A DNA stretch of 39,583 bases from Bifidobacterium breve. GTDB taxonomy: Bacteria > Actinomycetota > Actinomycetes > Nanopelagicales > Nanopelagicaceae. The stretch covers positions 1-39,583 of the forward strand of contig CAMCYA010000007.1 in the NCBI GenBank assembly GCA_945883675.1. The letters run 5' to 3'. Each line of letters starts with the position of its first letter. Position 1 is the first letter of the stretch. The notes under the pieces were generated by a model. That model worked only from the letters and a program-made list of their open reading frames with translations. It had not been told where the DNA came from and searched no databases. Made by a program: the position numbers and the translations under genes. Of this stretch, positions 32,805 through 39,583 are shown piece by piece.

Positions 32805-34238
32805 TTATAGATCGTAATAGAGTTCGAACTCAGCTGGATGCGGACGAAGACGCACATAGTCAACTTCGTTCCTTCGCTTCCAGTCGATCCAAGTTTCGAT
32901 TAAATCTGTAGTAAAGACGCCACCCTTTGTTAAGAAATCATGATCCTTTTCTAATGAGTTAAGAACAGCATCTAAAGAACCAGGAACTTGAGGGATAGAG
33001 GCTGCCTCTTCTCCTTCGAGTTCGTATAGATCCTTATCCACTGGGGCAGGTGGTTCAATTTTGTTAACGATTCCATCAAGACCAGCCATGAGCATTGCAG
33101 CGAATGCTAAATATGGATTTGATGATGGATCTGGACAGCGGAACTCAATTCGCTTTGCCTTTGGACTTGATCCAGTAATTGGGATACGGATACAAGCAGA
33201 GCGGTTGCGTGCTGAGTAAACAAGATTTACTGGAGCCTCATAACCGGGGACAAGTCGTCGATATGAGTTAACAGTTGGGTTTGTAAATGCAAGTAGAGAT
33301 GGTGCGTGCTTTAAAAGACCACCGATGTACCAACGGGCCATGTCGGAAAGATCACCGTAAGTTCCAGCTTCGAAAAATAATGGCTTTCCATCTTTCCATA
33401 GTGATTGGTGAACGTGCATTCCAGAACCGTTATCTCCAAAGAGTGGCTTTGGCATGAAAGTGGCGGTCTTTCCGCCTTCCCACGCTGTGTTACGAATGAC
33501 GTACTTAAACTTCATAACATCATCACCAGCTGAGAGAATATCGGTGAAACGGTAGTTGATCTCCATTTGTCCAGCAGTTCCAACCTCATGGTGTGAACGC
33601 TCAACAAGCAAACCTACTTTGCCAAGTTGCATAACCATTTCATCTCGAAGATCTGCATATTGATCTGTTGGAGAAACAGGAAAATATCCGCCCTTTACGC
33701 GGGTGCGATATCCACGATTTGGAGTGCCATCGGCGTCATGTTCAACTCCGGTATTCCATGCTCCTTCATATGATTCGATTTCATAAACCGCAGTGTTGAT
33801 GTCAGTCTTAAAGCGAACGCTGTCAAAGACATAGAACTCAGCTTCTGGGGCAAAAAATGCAGTGTCTGCAAATCCAAGTGAGCGCATGTAGTCAACAGCT
33901 TTTGCAACAACTCCGCGAGGATCACGGCTATACGGTGAGTTATCTACCGGATTATGAACCGAGAAAATAATAATCAGAGTCTTCTCTTTGCGATATGGAT
34001 CTAGATATGCAGACTCTGGGACAGGTAAAAGTTTCATATCTGATTCATTGATAGTTTGGAATCCACGAATCGATGACCCATCAAACATTAAGCCATCTGT
34101 AAAGACCGCCTCGTCAAAAGATTCAACTGGCACATTGAAGTGATGTTGAATTCCAGGCAAGTCGGTAAAGCGAACATCAACAAGTTTGACATCTTCCTTT
34201 TTGATGAAGGCAAAAATCTCAGCTGCATTCTTAAACAT
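32805..34238 (-). CDS. glnA: glutamine synthetase type I
   Basis: Makes glutamine from glutamate, ammonia and ATP; the protein is a dodecamer. The 477-residue protein from ATG 34238 opens [20 protein letters not shown], as in actinobacterial GlnA1. It has [40 protein letters not shown], and the adenylylation site Tyr405 in DKDLYELEG, so adenylyltransferase control is expected. ATG 34238 replaces the longer frame start because GGGAGAAG precedes it and the upstream residues are not family-like. Candidate GlnR-type boxes lie about 100 bases upstream. Confidence 0.97.
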   Translation of the reverse strand: MFKNAAEIFAFIKKEDVKLVDVRFTDLPGIQHHFNVPVESFDEAVFTDGLMFDGSSIRGFQTINESDMKLLPVPESAYLDPYRKEKTLIIIFSVHNPVDNSPYSRDPRGVVAKAVDYMRSLGFADTAFFAPEAEFYVFDSVRFKTDINTAVYEIESYEGAWNTGVEHDADGTPNRGYRTRVKGGYFPVSPTDQYADLRDEMVMQLGKVGLLVERSHHEVGTAGQMEINYRFTDILSAGDDVMKFKYVIRNTAWEGGKTATFMPKPLFGDNGSGMHVHQSLWKDGKPLFFEAGTYGDLSDMARWYIGGLLKHAPSLLAFTNPTVNSYRRLVPGYEAPVNLVYSARNRSACIRIPITGSSPKAKRIEFRCPDPSSNPYLAFAAMLMAGLDGIVNKIEPPAPVDKDLYELEGEEAASIPQVPGSLDAVLNSLEKDHDFLTKGGVFTTDLIETWIDWKRRNEVDYVRLRPHPAEFELYYDL

Positions 34239-34335
34239 GCTTCTCCCAATTTCACATGTGATGCGCACCTTGCTCAACATTGAGATCCTGGCACGCTTTT
34301 GTAGTCAAACCCTAAGTCCAGATGAGGTCAAAGAC

Positions 34336-34362
34336 ATAACCCGTGTGTTAAATCCGTGTTAC
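34336..34362. promoter_or_regulatory. candidate GlnR-like box array upstream of glnA
   Basis: Read on the minus strand: GTAAC-N6-TTAAC-N6-GTTAT, three 5-mers at exact 11-base periodicity. This resembles the actinobacterial GlnR pattern gTnAc-n6-GaAAc. It is also 20 bases upstream of the RDD-gene promoter. The match is imperfect and GlnR is not in the window. Confidence 0.35.
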
Positions 34363-34381
34363 TTCTTGCTTGGCCTGCGGT

Positions 34382-34387
34382 TATCCT
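34382..34387 (+). promoter_or_regulatory. leaderless -10 of RDD gene
   Basis: TATCCT followed by exactly 6 bases and ATG 34394. This supports the ATG over the longer TTG 34370 frame start. Confidence 0.6.
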
Positions 34388-34393
34388 TGCCAC

Positions 34394-34765
34394 ATGAGTT
34401 ATCCCGCTGAACGTGTGAGCCTCGGCAGACGCTTTGCCGCCTTGATGGTCGATTGGCTGGCCTGTTATTTCATCGTTACGGCGATCTCGGGTGGCATAGG
34501 AGCTACGGCTCCAAACCGGCCTCTCAATGTTCTAGGCCTTTTTTTTGCTCAGACTTTGATTCTCTCCTGGCTTCAGGGAGCAACGCTAGGTCACCGTATT
34601 TTTGGAATAAAAATTGTGCGGTATTTAGGTGGCGGGGCAATAAGTGCCCGACAAGCATTAATTCGAAGCTCCTTGTTAGTAACAGTGATCTTTGCAATCA
34701 CCTTTGATGAAGATGGACGAGGCCTGCATGAGCGGCTCAGTCAATCTAGATTGGTTCGAACTTAA
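34394..34765 (+). CDS. RDD-family membrane protein
   Basis: This 123-residue membrane protein has three to four hydrophobic segments (about 15-33, 45-62, 93-103). It carries the RDD family residues: Arg and Asp in LGRRFAALMVDWLACY, and the second Asp in AITFDEDGRGLHERLSQSRLV. The GATLGHRIFGIKIVR segment is also typical. Function of this family is unresolved. The gene lies between glnA and DUF4191 in the usual actinobacterial order, and its stop overlaps the DUF4191 stop by 4 bases. Confidence 0.9.
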   Translation: MSYPAERVSLGRRFAALMVDWLACYFIVTAISGGIGATAPNRPLNVLGLFFAQTLILSWLQGATLGHRIFGIKIVRYLGGGAISARQALIRSSLLVTVIFAITFDEDGRGLHERLSQSRLVRT

Positions 34766-35436
34766 CGAACTTTTCCACCGCGTGTTGGCATAGGACCTTT
34801 AGGAATTGGCATCGACATTCCTCCGACGGCCTTTAGACGCGCACGAACTTCACGCATCTGGTGAGCGCTCAACTTCTTAGGTAGTCGACGCATCTCTCTT
34901 TGCAGTTTTTTAATTGGTGTTCGATTCTCTTCGTTGCCAATTAAAATTTCAATTACTGGAACTCCTGGAGCAAAGCGTTCAGCTTTCTTTCGCTCATCGC
35001 TCATCATTTGGCGTACTGAATCGCTGCCTTCACCACTGATAACTATTCCGGCGCGACCAACACTTCTGTGCACCATATCTTGATTACGAGAAACAGCTAC
35101 TGCTGGCGTAGTTGTCCAACCTTTGCGAATTGACATGAGAACGCTGGCACCGGCACCAATCTGGCCTTCAATAGAAACGTATGCAGCACTACCTGCTTGG
35201 CGAGTGAATAGAAGCATTGCCGCCAAGAGCGCAATTGGAAGAAAAACAAATCCAAGATAAACGGGTTGACCAATTGCGATTCCAATTCCAATTCCAATTG
35301 CCCAAGTCACAAGAAAGACTGCGATAAGTGCGATCGATATCCAAGGCTTAACCTGTTTGGTTACGGCGTAGGCATCACGAAATGTTTGAAAACGGGGGGT
35401 CTTGATCTTCTTTTCTTTAGCTTTTCTCTTGAACAT
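34762..35436 (-). CDS. DUF4191 family membrane protein
   Basis: This 224-residue conserved actinobacterial protein of unknown function has a basic N terminus (FKRKAKEKKIKTPRFQTF), two membrane helices (about 33-53 and 57-74), then a cytoplasmic domain with AAYVSIEGQIGAGASVL, RKGWTTTPAVAVSRNQDMVH and a basic C-terminal tail. The family sits beside lipA in most actinobacteria, a conserved but unexplained link. TAAACT ends exactly 6 bases before the ATG, giving it its own leaderless promoter. Confidence 0.9.
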   Translation of the reverse strand: MFKRKAKEKKIKTPRFQTFRDAYAVTKQVKPWISIALIAVFLVTWAIGIGIGIAIGQPVYLGFVFLPIALLAAMLLFTRQAGSAAYVSIEGQIGAGASVLMSIRKGWTTTPAVAVSRNQDMVHRSVGRAGIVISGEGSDSVRQMMSDERKKAERFAPGVPVIEILIGNEENRTPIKKLQREMRRLPKKLSAHQMREVRARLKAVGGMSMPIPKGPMPTRGGKVR

Positions 35437-35440
35437 GGCT

Positions 35441-36139
35441 CTAGTTTAGGGGAGCCGGCGCCGTTCCACCAAGACGAAGTGGTGCCCAACGCTGATCAGC
35501 ATGGCTGTCGGGGTAGTTCTGCTGAACTTTATGCAGCAAATCGAGCATCACTTTACGTAAGTGAATTTGTGACTGCTCTATATCTGCCGAAGGTTCGTAG
35601 AAGATAGGTTCACCGAAAGCAACGGTAATAGGGAAGTGATTTCGTTTGAAGTTGGGCTTTAATCCCTTAGTAATGACTCTCTGACTGCCCCAAACAATTG
35701 TTGGAACTATCGGAGAGCCTGACTCAACGGCAAGGCGAATCGCTCCTGATTTAATCTCCTTTATTTCAAAACTAACTGAGATTGTTGCTTCTGGGAAGAT
35801 ACCGATTATTTCACCAGATTTAAGAGCATTAAGAGCCGCAGAGAAAGAGGGACCTCCATTGCTTCGATCAACATTTATATGATGCATTCCTCGCATGAGT
35901 GGACCGGCAATTTTGTGGTTAAAGATTTCCTTTTTTGCCATAAAACGAACGTATCGCTTTGCTGGTAAGGCAGCCGTTCCCGCAATTGCAAAATCCAAAT
36001 AGCCGACGTGATTGATTGCAAGAATTGCCCCACCTTTTCGCGGTACATAATCTTGACCTTGAAAGTGAAATCGTAATCCTAGGTATTTCCAAAAACCCTT
36101 TACTAAAACAATTACTGGCGGATAAACCAGATCAGCCAC
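35441..36139 (-). CDS. PlsC-like acyltransferase (second paralogue)
   Basis: A lysophosphatidate-type acyltransferase of 232 residues from GTG 36139. Motifs are NHVGYLD (HxxxxD), [24 protein letters not shown] and [10 protein letters not shown]. The second block has FPEATIS in place of the FPEGTRS-like consensus, so the substrate may differ from the 23.4 kb paralogue. GTG 36139 overlaps the lipA stop by 8 bases with AAGG upstream. The longer frame would run deep inside lipA. It is in the lipB-lipA-plsC operon. Confidence 0.85.
   Translation of the reverse strand: MADLVYPPVIVLVKGFWKYLGLRFHFQGQDYVPRKGGAILAINHVGYLDFAIAGTAALPAKRYVRFMAKKEIFNHKIAGPLMRGMHHINVDRSNGGPSFSAALNALKSGEIIGIFPEATISVSFEIKEIKSGAIRLAVESGSPIVPTIVWGSQRVITKGLKPNFKRNHFPITVAFGEPIFYEPSADIEQSQIHLRKVMLDLLHKVQQNYPDSHADQRWAPLRLGGTAPAPLN
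35443..35448 (-). promoter_or_regulatory. leaderless -10 of DUF4191 gene
   Basis: TAAACT on the minus strand, exactly 6 bases before ATG 35436. It lies at the 3' end of the upstream acyltransferase gene. Confidence 0.5.
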
Positions 36140-37064
36140 GGAGAGCCTTTTTCTCCATTGCTTGTTTATATAAACGGCCCGCTCTATAACTTGAGCGCAC
36201 GAGTGGACCACTCATCACACCTAGGAATCCAACCTCTTCTGCTTCTTGTGCGAGCTCTACGAACTCCTCTGGTTTAACCCAACGCTCCACCGGGTGATGT
36301 GTTTGTGTAGGGCGCAGATACTGAGTAATTGTTATCAGATCACATCCCGCAGCGTATAGATCACGCAATGCCTGCGAGATCTCTTCTCTAGTTTCTCCTA
36401 ATCCCAAGATTAGATTTGATTTGGTTATTAAGCCAAAATCTTGGGCCATGCCAATAACTTTCAAAGATTTTTCATATGTAAAAGCTGGACGGATCTGTTT
36501 AAAGATGCGGGGAACTGTTTCTAGATTGTGTGCGAATACTTCTGGACGTGTTTCAAATATTGGATTTAATAGCTTAGGATTAGCATTGAAATCTGGAGCG
36601 AGCATCTCTACTCCAGTTCCAGGGTTTAGTTCATGTACCTTACGAATCGTCTCTGCGTATAACCATGAACCTTCATCTTCTAAATCATCGCGAGTTACTC
36701 CAGTAATAGTTGCATAGCGCAACCCCATTGAAAGCACGGACTCTGCGACCTTGCGAGGCTCTTGTGGATCGATTGGAAGTGGTTTTCCGGTATCGATATT
36801 GCAAAAATCACAACGTCGCGTGCAACGGTCTCCACCAATGAGAAAAGTAGCTTCTTTATCTTCCCAACATTCAAAAATATTTGGACAAGCAGCCTCTTGG
36901 CAGACGGTATGCAGGCCCTCGCTTTTAACTAGAGCGCGAAGGCGAGTGTATTCAGGTCCCATGTTTGATCGGGTTTTAATCCAATCGGGTTTTCTCTCAA
37001 TTGGAGTTTGAGCATTTCGCGCTTCAATTCTTATTAGCTTGCGACCCTCTGGTGCCATTGTCAT
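36132..37064 (-). CDS. lipA: lipoyl synthase LipA
   Basis: A radical-SAM enzyme that inserts two sulphur atoms into protein-bound octanoyl chains to form lipoate for pyruvate and 2-oxoglutarate dehydrogenases and glycine cleavage. The 310-residue protein has auxiliary cluster cysteines Cys55, Cys60 and Cys66 ([12 protein letters not shown]), radical-SAM cysteines Cys81, Cys85 and Cys88 (CTRRCDFC), and the C-terminal RSSYRAG serine ligand. Its ATG overlaps the lipB stop by 4 bases, so the two are translationally coupled. Confidence 0.97.
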   Translation of the reverse strand: MTMAPEGRKLIRIEARNAQTPIERKPDWIKTRSNMGPEYTRLRALVKSEGLHTVCQEAACPNIFECWEDKEATFLIGGDRCTRRCDFCNIDTGKPLPIDPQEPRKVAESVLSMGLRYATITGVTRDDLEDEGSWLYAETIRKVHELNPGTGVEMLAPDFNANPKLLNPIFETRPEVFAHNLETVPRIFKQIRPAFTYEKSLKVIGMAQDFGLITKSNLILGLGETREEISQALRDLYAAGCDLITITQYLRPTQTHHPVERWVKPEEFVELAQEAEEVGFLGVMSGPLVRSSYRAGRLYKQAMEKKALRG

Positions 37065-37717
37065 GAGCAGACCTTACGCAAAGATTTCAACACATGAGTT
37101 TCAACAACTTCTGAAATCTCTTCGATAGTAATTTCGCTGCCTAACTCTTTTTGCAAGGAAGTTACTTGTGCATCTTGAATGCCACAGGCGACAATTTGAT
37201 CATAAGCAGTTAAATCTGGATTTACATTAAGTGAAAATCCATGCATGGTCACACCCTTGGCAACCCTTACTCCAATAGCTGCAATTTTCCGATCTCCCTG
37301 AGAGTCAACAACCCAAACGCCCGAACGTCCTTCAATGCGCGAGGCGCTAATTCCAAGATCTGAACAAACATTAATTAATGCAGTTTCAATTTCTCGAACA
37401 AATCCAACAACCTCAGTAGGTTCTAAGAGTTTTACAATTGGATAACCCACGAGTTGGCCGGGGCCATGCCAAGTAATTCGTCCACCACGATCGACTTCAA
37501 TGACTTTACTTCCATCTAATGGACGCTCGAACTCTTCTGTTCGCCGGCCAGCTGTGTAAACCGAAGGATGCTCCAAAAGCAATAGAACGTTAGGGCGAAT
37601 GCCCGCTGCGACTTCTGCATGCAAGGTTCTTTGCAACTCCCAGGCCTGCTCGTAATCCATGGTTTTATAACGAGAGAGCGAAATCCTTTTCTCTACATCG
37701 GTTACAAGTTGGGGCAC
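37061..37717 (-). CDS. lipB: octanoyltransferase LipB
   Basis: Transfers octanoate from acyl carrier protein to lipoyl domains, the step before LipA. The 218-residue protein has [19 protein letters not shown], the catalytic Lys144 in KIAAIGVRV and Cys178 in IVACGI, in the positions of the mycobacterial enzyme, and [12 protein letters not shown] between them. It starts at GTG 37717, with TAGGAT exactly 6 bases upstream and no ribosome-binding site. It heads lipB-lipA-plsC and is divergent from the MMPL unit. Confidence 0.96.
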   Translation of the reverse strand: MPQLVTDVEKRISLSRYKTMDYEQAWELQRTLHAEVAAGIRPNVLLLLEHPSVYTAGRRTEEFERPLDGSKVIEVDRGGRITWHGPGQLVGYPIVKLLEPTEVVGFVREIETALINVCSDLGISASRIEGRSGVWVVDSQGDRKIAAIGVRVAKGVTMHGFSLNVNPDLTAYDQIVACGIQDAQVTSLQKELGSEITIEEISEVVETHVLKSLRKVCS

Positions 37718-37723
37718 GCTCTA

Positions 37724-37729
37724 ATCCTA
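37724..37729 (-). promoter_or_regulatory. leaderless -10 of lipB operon
   Basis: TAGGAT on the minus strand, exactly 6 bases before GTG 37717. Only 4 bases separate it from the divergent TAGGCT. Confidence 0.6.
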
Positions 37730-37733
37730 AAGG

Positions 37734-37739
37734 TAGGCT
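37734..37739 (+). promoter_or_regulatory. leaderless -10 of mmpL leader ORF
   Basis: TAGGCT followed by exactly 6 bases and ATG 37746, the start of the leader ORF. It is the same hexamer and spacing as the EamA promoter. Confidence 0.55.
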
Positions 37740-37745
37740 TGCCCC

Positions 37746-37805
37746 ATGCCCAATCGGGCCACGCGCTGTGACACTCGAACCCAGGAAAGGTCCTCAAAAT
37801 CGTGA
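37746..37805 (+). CDS. leaderless 19-residue leader peptide upstream of MMPL gene
   Basis: The short ORF MPNRATRCDTRTQERSSKS begins at an ATG placed exactly 6 bases after TAGGCT. It ends in a TGA that overlaps the GTG start of the MMPL gene (GTGA). The peptide is basic and hydrophilic with one cysteine. The most economical reading is that ribosomes enter on the leaderless ATG and reinitiate at the GTG, coupling translation. It might also sense an amino-acid or drug condition, but nothing in the sequence shows which. It is not a known family. Confidence 0.5.
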   Translation: MPNRATRCDTRTQERSSKS

Positions 37806-39583
37806 GCACTACAAAGAAAAGCCGCCGCCCACTCGTCTATGCATTGATTGTTATTTTTCTCTGGTTTGGAACCAGCGGTGTCATGGGACCTTTGTTTGGC
37901 AAACTGTCAACCGTTCAAGAAAATGACAGCTCAGCCTTTCTTCCTGATAGCGCCGAATCGACTCAAGCTTCAAAGATCATGGCGCAGTTTACTGATTCAG
38001 CGAATCGAATCCTTCCTACGCTTGTTCTATACCGAGGCGAAATTGACGCAGAAAAAATCGCAGGTTTGAACATTCATCTTGCTCAACTTGGATCAAAAAA
38101 CATAGGTGACAGCGATGTCCCAATCTCTGACTATTTAAATCCAGGTGAACAAATCTTCGCATTCCCTTCCCAAGATGGAAAAGCTTTACTTGTCAATCTT
38201 CCATTTAACGCAGATATCGCCCTAGATTTGCTGCCAGATGATAAACCAGTTCTTCCAGAGCTGATTGAGACTTTGCGAGAAGATGCCACTGAGTATGCAA
38301 ACGCCAATGATTTACTCTCTAACGTAACTGGCATTGGTGCTATCTTGGGAGATCTATTTGGAGCATTTGAAGGGATTGACTCTTCATTACTCTTTACAAC
38401 ATTAATTGTGGTTGCACTGATTTTGATAGTTGTATATAGATCTCCAGTCCTGTGGATTCTCCCGCTCTTTTCAGCAGTCATTGCACTCTCAACTGCTGGT
38501 GGATTGATCTACTTGCTAACAAAAAATGATGTTATCGACCTAAATGGTCAATCTCAAGGAATTCTCTCTGTTCTAGTTCTGGGCGCGGCAACAGATTATG
38601 CGCTGCTATTAATTGCTCGATACCGCGAAGAGCTTCACCATTTTGACACTCCATTTAGTGCGATGAAGGCAGCTTTAAAAGGAGTTGTAGAACCCATCGT
38701 TGCATCTGGTGCAACGACTACAACGGCTTTGATGGTTCTACTACTCAGTGATCTATCTGGAAACAGAGGTTTAGGCCCAGTTGGTGCAATCGGAATTATC
38801 TGTTCGGTCATAACAATTTTAACTTTACTGCCCGCTCTTCTTGTTGCCTTTGGTCGCTGGGTTTTCTGGCCACGCATTCCACGCCATGATGATATGAATG
38901 CACAACTTGATGGTTCATGGGCAAAAGTTGGAGCAATGGTTGCAAAACGCCCCCGCAAACTTTGGATTGGTACAGCAATTGGATTGACTATTTTGGCAGG
39001 ATTTTCTACAACCTTAAACGCAAGAGGACTTTCTACTGCCGATTCATTTACGCAACGCCCAGACTCTGTTGTTGGTCTTGAATTTTTGGGTCAGCACTTT
39101 CCGGGTGGTTCAGGACAACCTACGGAGGTTGTTGTTAAGCAAGAACAAATCGCCTTAATTTCAGATGCATTGATGCAAGTAGATGGCGTTGCATCTGTTG
39201 AACCTTTACGTAGCGCACCAACGATTCCTGGACAGCCACCGGCTGAAATAAAGATTGTCGAAGGGAAAGCAATACTTAACGCAACGCTCTCATTGAATCC
39301 GGATAGTGTGGAAGCTCGTGATGTAATTCCTAAAATTCGAGATGCTGTTCACGCAATTGATCCAGGGATTCTAGTTGGTGGATCAACGGCTGTTGCATTT
39401 GATACAGATGTTGCGGCAAATCATGACAATCGGACGATCATTCCTATAGTTCTCATTCTTATAACAATTATTTTGGGTCTTCTACTACGAAGTATCTTTG
39501 CTGCCGGCCTGCTTCTGGGTACGGTGGTGTTGTCTTACTTTGCAACTTTGGGTGCATGTCAATTGGTCTTTGAGCACATCTTT
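37802..39583 (+). CDS. MMPL/RND-family lipid or hydrophobe transporter (3' partial)
   Basis: The first 594 residues of an MMPL-domain membrane transporter; the frame runs off the window end. The N-terminal helix (about 10-30) is followed by an external domain (30-195), then helices from about 197 to 340. The helix segment near residue 261 contains GAATDYALLLIARYREE, the GxxxDYxxxxxxRyrE signature of MMPL proteins, with the proton-relay Asp-Tyr. A helix at about 383-400 and a second external domain start the second half, and VGGSTAVAFDTDVAANHDN precedes a helix near the end. Substrate unknown; related proteins export lipids, and it lies beside lipid genes. Confidence 0.9.
   Translation, partial: MSTTKKSRRPLVYALIVIFLWFGTSGVMGPLFGKLSTVQENDSSAFLPDSAESTQASKIMAQFTDSANRILPTLVLYRGEIDAEKIAGLNIHLAQLGSKNIGDSDVPISDYLNPGEQIFAFPSQDGKALLVNLPFNADIALDLLPDDKPVLPELIETLREDATEYANANDLLSNVTGIGAILGDLFGAFEGIDSSLLFTTLIVVALILIVVYRSPVLWILPLFSAVIALSTAGGLIYLLTKNDVIDLNGQSQGILSVLVLGAATDYALLLIARYREELHHFDTPFSAMKAALKGVVEPIVASGATTTTALMVLLLSDLSGNRGLGPVGAIGIICSVITILTLLPALLVAFGRWVFWPRIPRHDDMNAQLDGSWAKVGAMVAKRPRKLWIGTAIGLTILAGFSTTLNARGLSTADSFTQRPDSVVGLEFLGQHFPGGSGQPTEVVVKQEQIALISDALMQVDGVASVEPLRSAPTIPGQPPAEIKIVEGKAILNATLSLNPDSVEARDVIPKIRDAVHAIDPGILVGGSTAVAFDTDVAANHDNRTIIPIVLILITIILGLLLRSIFAAGLLLGTVVLSYFATLGACQLVFEHIF

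Noticed and set aside
1-39583. CRISPR arrays, insertion sequences, prophage or integrase genes
   Set aside because: No regularly spaced direct repeats, transposase or integrase motifs, or abrupt composition change were seen.

Overview
The window is a tightly packed, apparently chromosomal stretch of a low-GC actinobacterium (roughly low-to-mid 40s % GC by eye, not computed). The evidence for Actinobacteria is a set of families largely restricted to them and in familiar order: DUF4193-DUF3093-dut-DUF3159-TrkA pair-TrmA-AcnA, RNase D-DUF3000, PimB-FadD15-SRPBCC-glucokinase-PlsC, PadR-ino1, and LipB-LipA-DUF4191-RDD-GlnA. Small size of genes, AT-richness, almost no intergenic DNA and overlapping gene ends suggest a streamlined aquatic lineage such as the acI/Nanopelagicales group; this placement is inference. 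I see no IS, prophage, CRISPR array, rRNA or tRNA gene.

Layout. 1-3.1 kb: miaA (5' cut by the window edge), dapF, hflX. 3.2-8.2 kb: DUF4193, DUF3093, a hotdog thioesterase, dut, DUF3159, two TrkA-type K+ uptake subunits and an RNA m5U methyltransferase. 8.2-14.2 kb: aconitase facing a fatty-acid beta-oxidation pair (thiolase + FadB-type multifunctional enzyme) with a palindrome at its -35. 14.3-17.6 kb: RNase D, DUF3000, an EamA permease and a RibD-C-like reductase. 17.7-24.1 kb: the phosphatidylinositol mannoside/lipid neighbourhood (PimB, FadD15-type ligase, SRPBCC protein, ROK glucokinase, acyltransferase) with a miniature two-component system translationally coupled behind fadD. 24.2-26.7 kb: a four-cysteine PD-(D/E)XK nuclease divergent from padR-ino1, separated by a perfect palindrome and a GC-rich, strongly self-complementary leader. 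26.8-32.7 kb: a membrane protein, a small LuxR-type regulator, enoyl-CoA hydratase, SDR, CopC-like protein, NCS1 permease and NhaA. 32.8-39.6 kb: glutamine synthetase I, RDD protein, DUF4191, an acyltransferase, LipA, LipB, and a divergent MMPL transporter preceded by a tiny leader ORF.

Metabolically the region joins TCA cycle and lipoate synthesis (acnA, lipA, lipB), acyl-CoA turnover (two beta-oxidation units, acyl-CoA ligase, acyltransferases), inositol-lipid synthesis (ino1, pimB), nitrogen assimilation (glnA) and ion homeostasis (TrkA, NhaA).

The most unusual signal is at the promoter scale. Some twenty operon heads have a TANNNT-like hexamer ending 6 or 7 bases before the start codon and no ribosome-binding site, the geometry expected for leaderless mRNAs. 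This pattern resolves several start sites, predicts a leaderless 19-residue leader peptide coupled to the MMPL gene, and in one place (27959) predicts two head-to-head leaderless genes whose start codons overlap and whose -10 elements each lie inside the other gene.
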